The notes beneath the pieces were generated by a model. It made no database searches and was not told the origin of the DNA. It was given only the letters and a program-made list of their open reading frames with translations. Both the position numbers and the translations under genes were made by a program. Shown in pieces: positions 53,403-60,126 of a stretch of DNA of 64,000 nucleotides; the stretch's first letter is position 1, and every line of letters starts with the position of its first letter. This stretch comes from Terrimesophilobacter bigeumensis (GTDB lineage Bacteria; Actinomycetota; Actinomycetes; Actinomycetales; Microbacteriaceae). The stretch spans positions 124,001 to 188,000 of the forward strand of contig NZ_BAABAE010000003.1 in assembly GCF_039537265.1 (NCBI RefSeq), in the 5' to 3' direction.

Positions 53403-55774
53403 CCCCGCGGCTCACCGCCGAGCAACTCGCAGCCCCAGACGGGGTAGAACCCCGGCCTGCGGCTCGGAAATCACGGGAGGCCGTCCCGGAGCCCGGCGGT
53501 TATGCCTCCGCTACCAGCCAGTACGCCGCGCTGGGGTGGGGCACGATTCCGGTACTCGGCAAGACCCCGCCGCCGAGCGGAGCGACCGGGCGCGCGGGGA
53601 CCGTCACCGACGAGAAGCGGGCCGAGTGGTCACGCGACAGGAAGTGGCGCGACTCGAACATCGCCATTCGGCACGACGGCACCATCGCCATCGACGTTGA
53701 CGAACACGACGACAAGCACGGAGCGCGTCAACTGGGCGATTGGGTGTCGAGGTTCGGCATCCTCCCGCGAACCTTCAGCAGCACGGCACGAGCTGACAGT
53801 GCGCCCGAAAGTCGCCAGTACATCTACCGGGTGCCGCCTGGAACCCGACTGATATCCGGCGGCGAGAACGTCGAAATCTGCCAACACGACCACCGATACT
53901 CGATGGTCTGGCCGTCCGTGCACCCCGAGACCGGCGAGCAGTACCGCTGGTTCGGGTCGGACGGTTCGCCGCTCGATGGTCCGCCCGCGGTCGAGGATAT
54001 CCCGTTCCTGCCTGACCGCTGGCTCGAAGGACTCGCCGCCGACCGAGCAGCAAACCGAGCAACCGAGCGGAGGACCACCGCTCCCCGCAGAAGCCTCGCG
54101 GAACTGCTCGCCGATCCACCCGCTCGCGGCGACGGCCAGACTAACGACTGGCTGACACAGGTCGCAGGGCACTTTGCTCGCCAGCACCGCGACCGTCGCG
54201 ACCTCTACGAGACGAAGGTCCGGGAAGCCGCCGCGCGCGTCGACCCAGACTACGAGGACACCGAGAAGACACTGGAGTCCGTCTGGCGAGGTGACGTGCA
54301 GCGCAACCCTTCGCGGGTGCGCCCACAGGCGCTCGACGACTCAACGCTCGTCGACTCGATGGCCGATGCGTTCCGGTTGTTGATCTGTTGGTCCGGCGGG
54401 CACGGATGGCGCGAGTGGGACGGCAAGGTTTGGGAGTCCAGAACCGACGCCTACGTGGTGGAGCGGGTGCGGCTGGCGATGCAAGACCTCTACCACCGGG
54501 AGTCGGCGGCGACGACCGATTCGAAGCGTGCCTCCGCACTCGGGCAACTGCTCTCAGGCGGCAAGGTGCGGGGTGTCACCGGGCTCCTCCGGGGCGCACT
54601 CGAAGTCGAGTCCACCGCGTTCGACTCGCACCCCGACCTGCTCAACTGCAACAACGGCATGGTCGACCTGAGGTCGGGTGAACTTCGCCCGCACGATCCG
54701 CGGATGTTCATGACCAAGGTCACGACGACCGACTACGTGCCCGGCGCGACACACCCCGACTGGGACAAGGCGCTCGGCGCGATCCCCGAGGACGTACGTC
54801 CGTTCATGCAGGTCCGGATGGGGCAGGCCGCAACTGGGTACCGCGTCACCGACGAGTTGATGCCGGTTCTCTACGGCGGCGGCAAGAACGGTAAGACGAC
54901 GTTCCTCTCGTCAGTGCAGTCTGCCCTCGGCTCGCACGCCAGGTCGGTCTCCGACCGAGTGCTGACGGCCCGCGACACTGACCACCCGACCGAACTCACC
55001 GACCTCCAGGGGCTGCGGCTCGCGGTTATCGAGGAGTTGCCGGAGGCTGTGCCGCTCTCGGTGAAGCGGCTGAAGGACACCGTGGGTCAGCCAACGATCA
55101 CGGCTCGGAAGATCGCGAAGGACACGGTGACCTGGGAGACCAGTCATGCGCTGCTCCTGGCGACCAACCACAAGCCGCGGGTCAACGAGACCGACCACGG
55201 CACTTGGCGGCGGCTCGCGCTCGTCCGCTTCCCGTTTGTGTTCGACGGCAAGGACGGGGCAGACCACAAGCCCGGCGACCCCGGACTTCACGACCGGATG
55301 CGGCGAGGTGTGGAGGGTCGTCGGGAGGCGGTGCTGGCCTGGATCGTTGAGGGTGCCCACCGTTGGTATCGATCGGGCCAGGTGTTCCCACCGATACCGG
55401 AGCGAGTCACCCGAGACACTGAGGAGTGGCGCGGCGAATCGGACGTAATCGTTTCCTACCTCACCGACCGCATCCGGTTCGACTCGCAAACTGCGGTCGG
55501 TACCACTGACCTGCTGCACGACCTCAACGCGTGGCTCGATGCGCACGGCAAGGCGGCCTGGGGCGACCAGCTCCTCACCGAGCGCTTCGGCACCCACGAG
55601 CGCGTCACCGGGCAAGGGGTCGAGAAGAAGCGCGTTCGAGTGGCCTCATCCGGCGTCCAGGTGGTCGGACGGGACGGCAGGCCGTTGGCCCGGCAGCCGG
55701 AGGGGCAGGCCCGCCTGTGGCTCGGTGTGGCGTTCTCGGCGGACGGCGAAACGACCGAGGGGATCCCGTGGTGA
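53399..55774 (+). CDS. Bifunctional primase-polymerase / SF3 (D5-like) helicase
   Basis: 791 aa. The N-terminal prim-pol domain (residues 35-210) has WGTIPVLGK, the catalytic IAIDVDEHD and a later His-Asp-containing segment (CQHDHRYS). A D5-N-like linker follows, then the SF3 helicase core with Walker A GGGKNGKTTFLSS (about residue 500) and ALLLATNHKPR as the sensor region. Such proteins initiate replication of P4-like satellites and plasmids. TTG 53399 overlaps the small leader gene. Together with the upstream hairpin region it suggests autonomous replication after excision. Confidence 0.92.
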   Translation: MTPRLTAEQLAAPDGVEPRPAARKSREAVPEPGGYASATSQYAALGWGTIPVLGKTPPPSGATGRAGTVTDEKRAEWSRDRKWRDSNIAIRHDGTIAIDVDEHDDKHGARQLGDWVSRFGILPRTFSSTARADSAPESRQYIYRVPPGTRLISGGENVEICQHDHRYSMVWPSVHPETGEQYRWFGSDGSPLDGPPAVEDIPFLPDRWLEGLAADRAANRATERRTTAPRRSLAELLADPPARGDGQTNDWLTQVAGHFARQHRDRRDLYETKVREAAARVDPDYEDTEKTLESVWRGDVQRNPSRVRPQALDDSTLVDSMADAFRLLICWSGGHGWREWDGKVWESRTDAYVVERVRLAMQDLYHRESAATTDSKRASALGQLLSGGKVRGVTGLLRGALEVESTAFDSHPDLLNCNNGMVDLRSGELRPHDPRMFMTKVTTTDYVPGATHPDWDKALGAIPEDVRPFMQVRMGQAATGYRVTDELMPVLYGGGKNGKTTFLSSVQSALGSHARSVSDRVLTARDTDHPTELTDLQGLRLAVIEELPEAVPLSVKRLKDTVGQPTITARKIAKDTVTWETSHALLLATNHKPRVNETDHGTWRRLALVRFPFVFDGKDGADHKPGDPGLHDRMRRGVEGRREAVLAWIVEGAHRWYRSGQVFPPIPERVTRDTEEWRGESDVIVSYLTDRIRFDSQTAVGTTDLLHDLNAWLDAHGKAAWGDQLLTERFGTHERVTGQGVEKKRVRVASSGVQVVGRDGRPLARQPEGQARLWLGVAFSADGETTEGIPW

Positions 55775-55790
55775 CGGGCATGAGACGGAG

Positions 55791-55856
55791 TGAGACGGGG
55801 TTCTCGGAGCTCCTCGGGGAGAACTCACTCTTCTCGTCTTCCGAAACCCCGTCTCA
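55791..55856. terminator. Nested hairpin after the primase-helicase gene
   Basis: Perfect 12-bp arms TGAGACGGGGTT (55791-55802) and AACCCCGTCTCA (55845-55856) enclose a GTTCTC/GAGAAC stem. Direct TGAGACGG repeats flank it. Lies in a 184-base gap before the next gene. Terminator or processing site. Confidence 0.5.
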
Positions 55857-55958
55857 CCCCGCCTCACCCCCCTGGTCAGCCACCGCCCACGAGACACACG
55901 ACCGGCAGACGTTCGACCTCTCGCACGCGCGAACTTCACCCACCGAAAGGAGCACCCA

Positions 55959-56231
55959 ATGACCGACCAGAGCCTCGCCGCCTGGGTCCGCGCTCATGTT
56001 GATGAGGTGCGGGGGTGGCCTGCAATCTCGCGCCCTGACCGCATGTGCCTCGTGGCCGTGTGTGACCGCCCGGTGTTCGCAAGCTTGCTCTGCAAGACGC
56101 ACTACAAGCACGCGGTGTTAGTCCGGCGCATCCACCGCGACGCGATGCACGTCGTCCCTCGAACTGCGATCTGGCCCGAGTACGGCATGCCGGTCTATGC
56201 CGACACCAACCCCCAAGACCTCGGGGCCTGA
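55959..56231 (+). CDS. Small cysteine/histidine-containing element protein
   Basis: 90 aa. CLVAVCDRPVFASLLCKTHY spaces Cys-x4-Cys-x9-Cys-x2-His like a small zinc finger. AAAGGAGCACCC precedes ATG 55959. Candidate regulator (for example of excision), position only. Confidence 0.6.
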   Translation: MTDQSLAAWVRAHVDEVRGWPAISRPDRMCLVAVCDRPVFASLLCKTHYKHAVLVRRIHRDAMHVVPRTAIWPEYGMPVYADTNPQDLGA

Positions 56232-56275
56232 CGCCCCGTGGAAGTAGATATGACCGACCGATTGGAGAACCAGCC

Positions 56276-56362
56276 ATGAAGCAGAACCAGCACGCAGTTA
56301 AGCGCGCACGGCGAGCCCGCCGCCGTCGCGTCTACGACGCGCGACGCACCAGGCGTCGTTGA
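56276..56362 (+). CDS. Highly basic 28-residue peptide
   Basis: MKQNQHAVKRARRARRRRVY then DARRTRRR, with 14 Arg/Lys of 28. ATG 56276 has GGAG 9 bases upstream and overlaps the stop of a 9-codon upstream frame (ATG 56250). Nucleic-acid binding is likely from charge. A terminator-like hairpin follows. Confidence 0.45.
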   Translation: MKQNQHAVKRARRARRRRVYDARRTRRR

Positions 56363-56368
56363 TCGACC

Positions 56369-56405
56369 GGGAGGGGCGACTCTACTCCAACTCGCCGCCC
56401 CTCCC
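56369..56405 (+). terminator. 10-bp stem hairpin
   Basis: GGGAGGGGCG (56369-56378) pairs perfectly with CGCCCCTCCC (56396-56405). Placed 6 bases after the basic-peptide stop codon. There is no U-tract. Confidence 0.55.
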
Positions 56406-56552
56406 TCCCACCCGAAAGGAACACCATGGCGACGGATTCGCACGGGAGCCAGCGTCCCCATGCCGGTTACTCGGGACGGGGAATTGTGCGCAGTACCGCG
56501 GGTACATTTTCATGGAAATCAGAACCAATTCTGCCTCTGACCAGGAGAAAAC

Positions 56553-56681
56553 ATGATCCGCGAACTGTTTCGAACACTGATTGGCGACCTGCGCGCCCGA
56601 GTCCCCTGGCGCGACATCGAAGCCGACTTGTGGGCCACCTACTACGCGATGAAGGTCCAGCGACAGGCGGGTCCGCGATGA
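56553..56681 (+). CDS. 42-residue element protein
   Basis: MIRELFRTLIGDLRARVPWR then DIEADLWATYYAMKVQRQAG. Amphipathic helices. AGGAG stands 7 bases before ATG 56553, and the stop overlaps the next ATG (ATGA). Function unknown. Confidence 0.5.
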   Translation: MIRELFRTLIGDLRARVPWRDIEADLWATYYAMKVQRQAGPR

Positions 56682-56884
56682 CCGAGCAGGCCGACCTCCA
56701 ACCCGGCGATGTCGTCATCATCGACGACTTCGGTGAGCCCCGCACCTGCACCGCGACGCTCGTCAGTGGGCTTCCCGACATGGTGTGGTTCCGCGGGAGG
56801 CCTGCCGACACCCAACTCTGGCTCATCGACAGAGACGGTCGTGCATTCCGTGCCGACATGCCCAGGTGGGAGGGACGGCGATGA
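56678..56884 (+). CDS. Small element protein of unknown function
   Basis: 68 aa starting MTEQADLQPGDVVIIDDFGE, probably a small beta-barrel (PGDVVIIDD ... DMVWFRGRPADTQLWLIDRD). ATG 56678 overlaps the preceding stop. The same frame is open back to ATG 56426, which also has a CGAAAGGAACACC leader and would give 152 aa. The shorter form is preferred because the 42-residue gene occupies the other frame. Confidence 0.5.
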   Translation: MTEQADLQPGDVVIIDDFGEPRTCTATLVSGLPDMVWFRGRPADTQLWLIDRDGRAFRADMPRWEGRR

Positions 56885-56930
56885 ATATCAGCGGCCCCGC
56901 CTACGATCCCCAGCAGGAAGGGACACAGCC

Positions 56931-57098
56931 GTGGCACTCACCAACGACAAAAGAACCCGTCGGTACCAGGAAGCGTTCGACGAGTTCGTACAGGAGCGCA
57001 GACTCGACATCGAGTACCCCGACACCTGGAGCGACGCCGATAACCAGGCGTGGGCCGCAGTCGTTGCGCAACTCCGAGCCGAAGGCGTCATCCGCTAA
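56931..57098 (+). CDS. 55-residue element protein
   Basis: GTG 56931 after AGGAAGGG encodes VALTNDKRTRRYQEAFDEFV then QERRLDIEYPDTWSDADNQA, helical and charged. An alternative frame from ATG 56881 through the same DNA is part of the next gene's open frame but looks out-of-phase. Function unknown. Confidence 0.5.
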   Translation: MALTNDKRTRRYQEAFDEFVQERRLDIEYPDTWSDADNQAWAAVVAQLRAEGVIR

Positions 57099-57525
57099 GC
57101 ACTGCCCCTCCTGTGAGCGCGACATACCCCTGACCGGATGGGGCTGGTCGGACCGCGCCCACACCCGCCGGCCGCCGTATTGCAAGCCGTGTATGAACCT
57201 CGCTGGACGCGATTCCTACGCCCGCAAGCGCGAGCGCGAGCGGCGACTCAGTGAGCCGGACGGACGCGAGCACCTGACGAACCACTACGACACGGCGCTG
57301 ACCCTGTGTGGTCGGCTCACCGGCTCGGCGCTCGCGAGCCACTACTACGACGAGCTCGCGACTACAAGCCTGCCTACATGCGCCGACTGCACCCGCATCG
57401 ATGAGCTGGCCTGCCTCGAAGCGGACGCCGCCCAGCGGCGCCCCCGTGGCCCCTTCGACCCAAACCCATATCGCCAGACCTACCTCGCCGCTGTCGAGCG
57501 GCAGATCGGGAGTGTGACCGCATGA
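57064..57525 (+). CDS. Zinc-ribbon protein next to the integrase
   Basis: About 153 aa from TTG 57064. CPSCERDIPLTGW ... YCKPCMNLAGRDSYARKRER forms a zinc ribbon like those preceding endonuclease VII-type or regulatory proteins, and a second set of cysteines (LPTCADCTRIDELAC) follows. The stop overlaps the integrase ATG (ATGA), so it is coupled to the integrase and could be its excision partner (recombination directionality factor). That role is inferred from position. The start is uncertain. Confidence 0.6.
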   Translation: MRNSEPKASSAKHCPSCERDIPLTGWGWSDRAHTRRPPYCKPCMNLAGRDSYARKRERERRLSEPDGREHLTNHYDTALTLCGRLTGSALASHYYDELATTSLPTCADCTRIDELACLEADAAQRRPRGPFDPNPYRQTYLAAVERQIGSVTA

Positions 57526-59807
57526 CCACCAAGAAGATCACCCGCGCCGCAATCTACGCCCGCGTCTCGACCGAGGAGCAAGTGGACGGCACCTCGCTGG
57601 ACGAGCAGGTGCGACTCTGCCGCGAGGAGGCGACCCGGCGCGGCTGGGAGGTCGTCGCCGAGTACATCGACGCAGGTATCTCCGGCACCGACCGGAGTCG
57701 CCCCCGCTGGCGCGCCATGCTCAACGTCGCCCAGCAACGGGAGATCGACGCCGTGGTCGTTCTAAAGCTCGACCGGTTCGCACGCCGCGCCGCCGACATC
57801 CTCACCGAGACCGACCGCTTCATCGAACTCGGGATCGGCTTCGTCGTGGTCGACCAGGCCATCGACATGAGCACACCCGCCGGACGCATGATGCGAACTA
57901 TGCTCGCGGGCGTCGCGGAGATGGAGCGCGACCTGATCGTTGGGCGTACAGTGGCCGGGCAACGTGCCAAGGCCAAGAACGGTGGACGTCCCGGTGGCGA
58001 GCCCCCGTTCGGCTGGCGGATTGAGGGCAAGAACACCAAGGTGTCGCGGGTCGTGCCGGACGAGAACGAGCGCGCCGTGCTGCGCGAGGCGGTCGACTGC
58101 ATCATGCGCCGCCGGATGAACATGCAACAGGCGACCGACCATCTGAACGGGATCGGGATGCGCCCCCGCAAGGCCGCACGCTGGAACCCCGATGTTCTCC
58201 GCCGGATGCTCGCCAACCCGACGCTCTACACGGGGCGTTCCATATGGGGCGCGACCGAGACCGGCTCGTTCTACAAGCGGAGCCATCACACCCGGCTGGA
58301 TCGGGACGGCCGGCCCGTCCACGGCGATCCCATCAAGATCGACCTGGGCAATCCGCCGCTCACCGAGAAGGAGCACCGCGCGATCATGCGGACCGTCGAA
58401 CGGCGGAGCACTCGCGGCAAGTCCGCCGAGGCCAGGACGCAGATGCTCTCGACCCGCCTGGTTGGCGCGTGCGGCAAGCATTACATCGGGGTGAGCATCA
58501 ACGGGAAGCCCTATGACGTGTACCGCTGCACGGGGAGGAAGCACATGAACGGGCCGGACAAGTGCAAGTGCAAGCAGGTGCGAGCGGACTCCCTCGATGC
58601 CCGAGTGTGGGGGGAGATCAAGGGACTGCTCGGCAGTCCCGAGCGCTTGGAGGCGATGGCACGGCGGTGGCTGGAAGTACCGGACGACGCCGACCTCTCG
58701 GACCTCGGCCCGATCCTGGCAAAGCTTGATCAGGAGATCGAGCGAAAACAGCGCGCCCTCACCCGCGCCCTGGATGATCGCTACGAGGCTGACGATCTGA
58801 CCGAGCACGACGAGCGGATCGCCCGGTTCAGGTCGGAACTGTCGGCCCTGCGGCAACGCCGTGACGCCCACGCGGCGATGGACGCGGCGAAGCAGGAACG
58901 GACAGAGCGGCTGAACGATCTTGTGGCGCTCGCGGAGCGTGCTCGCGGGCGGTTGGAGAGCATGTCCGACGCCGCGCGACGGGAAATCGTCCAGATCCTC
59001 GACATCCGCGTAACCATGCTCGGCGATGTGGTCATGCATCTGCCCGAGCGGGTCTCCGAACCCGAGCGCGTCCGCATCACCGGCATCATCGACCCACGCC
59101 TATTCGGCAACGGCGACACGCAGAACCGGGAGGGGAGCGTCAACCCCCTGCCCGGCTTCCCGGGTGTCGCGAAGCCCAAGACCGGGGTAGGAGCGCGCCC
59201 CGCGGCAAGGCTTCACGACCCGAGTAACCCTGGCGCCGAGAACGATGGCGGCCGTGGCCTTTGCCGGCCTGCTCGTCGCCATTCTGCGCAGCGACGAGGT
59301 GCGCGGGATACTTTTCGACCTCGTGCAGCGCGCGCTCACCTTCGGCGGCTGAGCGCATGCTGTACCGCCAGCGGGGCAGCGTCACGGCCGAGTTCGCTGC
59401 GGTCGTGCCCGCCGTCATGCTCATCCTCGCTCTCTGCCTCGGCGGCCTGCAGCTCTCGACCCGTCAGCTGCGGGTGCAGGACGCCGCCGCGCTCGCCGCG
59501 AGGAGCGCCGCCCGGGGTGCTTCCTTCGACGCCGCCGCGCTCGTGCCCGGGGCGTCAACGAGGATCGAGCGGCGCGGCAACCTCGTCTGCGCCGCCATCA
59601 CCGTGGCGGGGACGCCCCTGGCCGGCGTCCTCGGTGCGATCGAGATCTCAGCGTCCAGTTGCGCGTTCGCCGGCGGCGGATGAGCCTGCGCGCCGAGACC
59701 CGGCTCCGGAGAGCACTGCGCGCCGAATCCGGTGCCGGCTCGGTGCTCGGCATCGCGGTCGTGAGCGCGATCCTCGCCGTGGTTCTCCTCGTCGTACCTC
59801 TTTATAG
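57522..59807 (+). CDS. Large serine integrase whose frame crosses attR into host DNA
   Basis: 761 codons in the integrated state. The N-terminal resolvase domain has the nucleophile Ser16 in IYARVSTEEQ, then LKLDRFARRAADILTETDRF and GVAEMERDLIVGRT. A recombinase domain follows (about 165-300), then a zinc ribbon (VGACGKHY ... YRCTGRKH ... CKCKQ) and a coiled coil (about 410-490). Codon 575 (Asp) is the last element codon. The final 186 codons are host sequence read out of phase through the pilin and TadE genes. After excision the frame would continue into the left end for 21 codons and stop at 44777-44779, giving 596 aa. Confidence 0.92.
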   Translation: MTTKKITRAAIYARVSTEEQVDGTSLDEQVRLCREEATRRGWEVVAEYIDAGISGTDRSRPRWRAMLNVAQQREIDAVVVLKLDRFARRAADILTETDRFIELGIGFVVVDQAIDMSTPAGRMMRTMLAGVAEMERDLIVGRTVAGQRAKAKNGGRPGGEPPFGWRIEGKNTKVSRVVPDENERAVLREAVDCIMRRRMNMQQATDHLNGIGMRPRKAARWNPDVLRRMLANPTLYTGRSIWGATETGSFYKRSHHTRLDRDGRPVHGDPIKIDLGNPPLTEKEHRAIMRTVERRSTRGKSAEARTQMLSTRLVGACGKHYIGVSINGKPYDVYRCTGRKHMNGPDKCKCKQVRADSLDARVWGEIKGLLGSPERLEAMARRWLEVPDDADLSDLGPILAKLDQEIERKQRALTRALDDRYEADDLTEHDERIARFRSELSALRQRRDAHAAMDAAKQERTERLNDLVALAERARGRLESMSDAARREIVQILDIRVTMLGDVVMHLPERVSEPERVRITGIIDPRLFGNGDTQNREGSVNPLPGFPGVAKPKTGVGARPAARLHDPSNPGAENDGGRGLCRPARRHSAQRRGARDTFRPRAARAHLRRLSACCTASGAASRPSSLRSCPPSCSSSLSASAACSSRPVSCGCRTPPRSPRGAPPGVLPSTPPRSCPGRQRGSSGAATSSAPPSPWRGRPWPASSVRSRSQRPVARSPAADEPARRDPAPESTARRIRCRLGARHRGRERDPRRGSPRRTSL
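59226..59258. mobile_element. attR of the integrative element
   Basis: Element AACCCTGGCGCCGAGAACGAT joins host GGCGGCCGTGGC. The core ACGAT is at 59242-59246. AACCCTG (59226-59232) is the left attP arm, and TGGC (59255-59258) is the right attB arm. See attL for the symmetry argument. Confidence 0.82.
59247..59352 (+). pseudogene. 3' half of the split DUF4244 Flp-pilin-like gene
   Basis: Reads AAVAFAGLLVAILRSDEVRG then ILFDLVQRALTFGG and stop at 59350-59352, the hydrophobic helix and C-terminus expected after AEYAIVT at 44713. Without the 5' half it has no supported start. 4 bases separate it from the TadE-like gene, as expected for one pilus operon before insertion. Confidence 0.93.
59357..59683 (+). 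CDS. TadE-like pilus-associated protein
   Basis: 108 aa. SVTAEFAAVVPAVMLILALC is the TadE membrane segment with the G-x3-A-E-F motif, followed by an extracellular domain with two cysteines. Corresponds in order to mycobacterial Rv3655c. Its transcription from the upstream Tad promoter is interrupted by the element. The start ATG 59357 follows the pilin stop by 4 bases. Confidence 0.85.
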   Translation: MLYRQRGSVTAEFAAVVPAVMLILALCLGGLQLSTRQLRVQDAAALAARSAARGASFDAAALVPGASTRIERRGNLVCAAITVAGTPLAGVLGAIEISASSCAFAGGG

Positions 59808-60057
59808 CGTGCTCGTCGCGAGGGGCTGGGCGACGGCCGCCGCGGATGCCGCCGCGCTCGCCGCAGCGGACGTCGCGGTCGGGATCGCACCGGGTGTTCC
59901 GTGCTCCACTGCGGCATCCGTTGCGAAGATCAATCGCGCGGTGGTGACGGAATGTCAGGCAGATGGGGTTATGGTGACCGTGAGGGTCAGCATCCCGGTT
60001 CTCGGGTTCCCGGTGTCGGCGACCGCCACGGCGGGACCACCCGCCATGGCACCGTGA
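59680..60057 (+). CDS. Rv3654c-like TadE-family protein
   Basis: 125 aa. AESGAGSVLGIAVVSAILAV is the membrane segment, then WATAAADAAALAAADVAVG and a secreted beta-rich domain with two cysteines. The ATGA overlap with the preceding gene fixes ATG 59680. Last gene of the Tad-like cluster. topA follows after 69 bases. Confidence 0.85.
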   Translation: MSLRAETRLRRALRAESGAGSVLGIAVVSAILAVVLLVVPLYSVLVARGWATAAADAAALAAADVAVGIAPGVPCSTAASVAKINRAVVTECQADGVMVTVRVSIPVLGFPVSATATAGPPAMAP

Positions 60058-60126
60058 CGAGTGCGCGCGCTGATTCTGTGTGTATGGTGTCCCCTGTTGC
60101 AGTAACTGAAGCCCGTAAGGAGTCGC

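Larger units (their letters stand above)
44714..59246. mobile_element. 14.5-kb integrative element (satellite/IME-like) in the DUF4244 gene
   Basis: Bounded by attL and attR. The serine integrase is at the right end, next to attR. It carries an RM-like pair, a prim-pol/helicase, an XRE switch, DUF3800 and SinR-like proteins and many small proteins. No capsid, portal, tail, lysis, large terminase or FtsK/TraSA transfer gene is visible. Genes around 47800-50500 are less GC-rich than the host. It may be a phage satellite, an integrative mobilisable element or a replicating genomic island. Confidence 0.85.
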
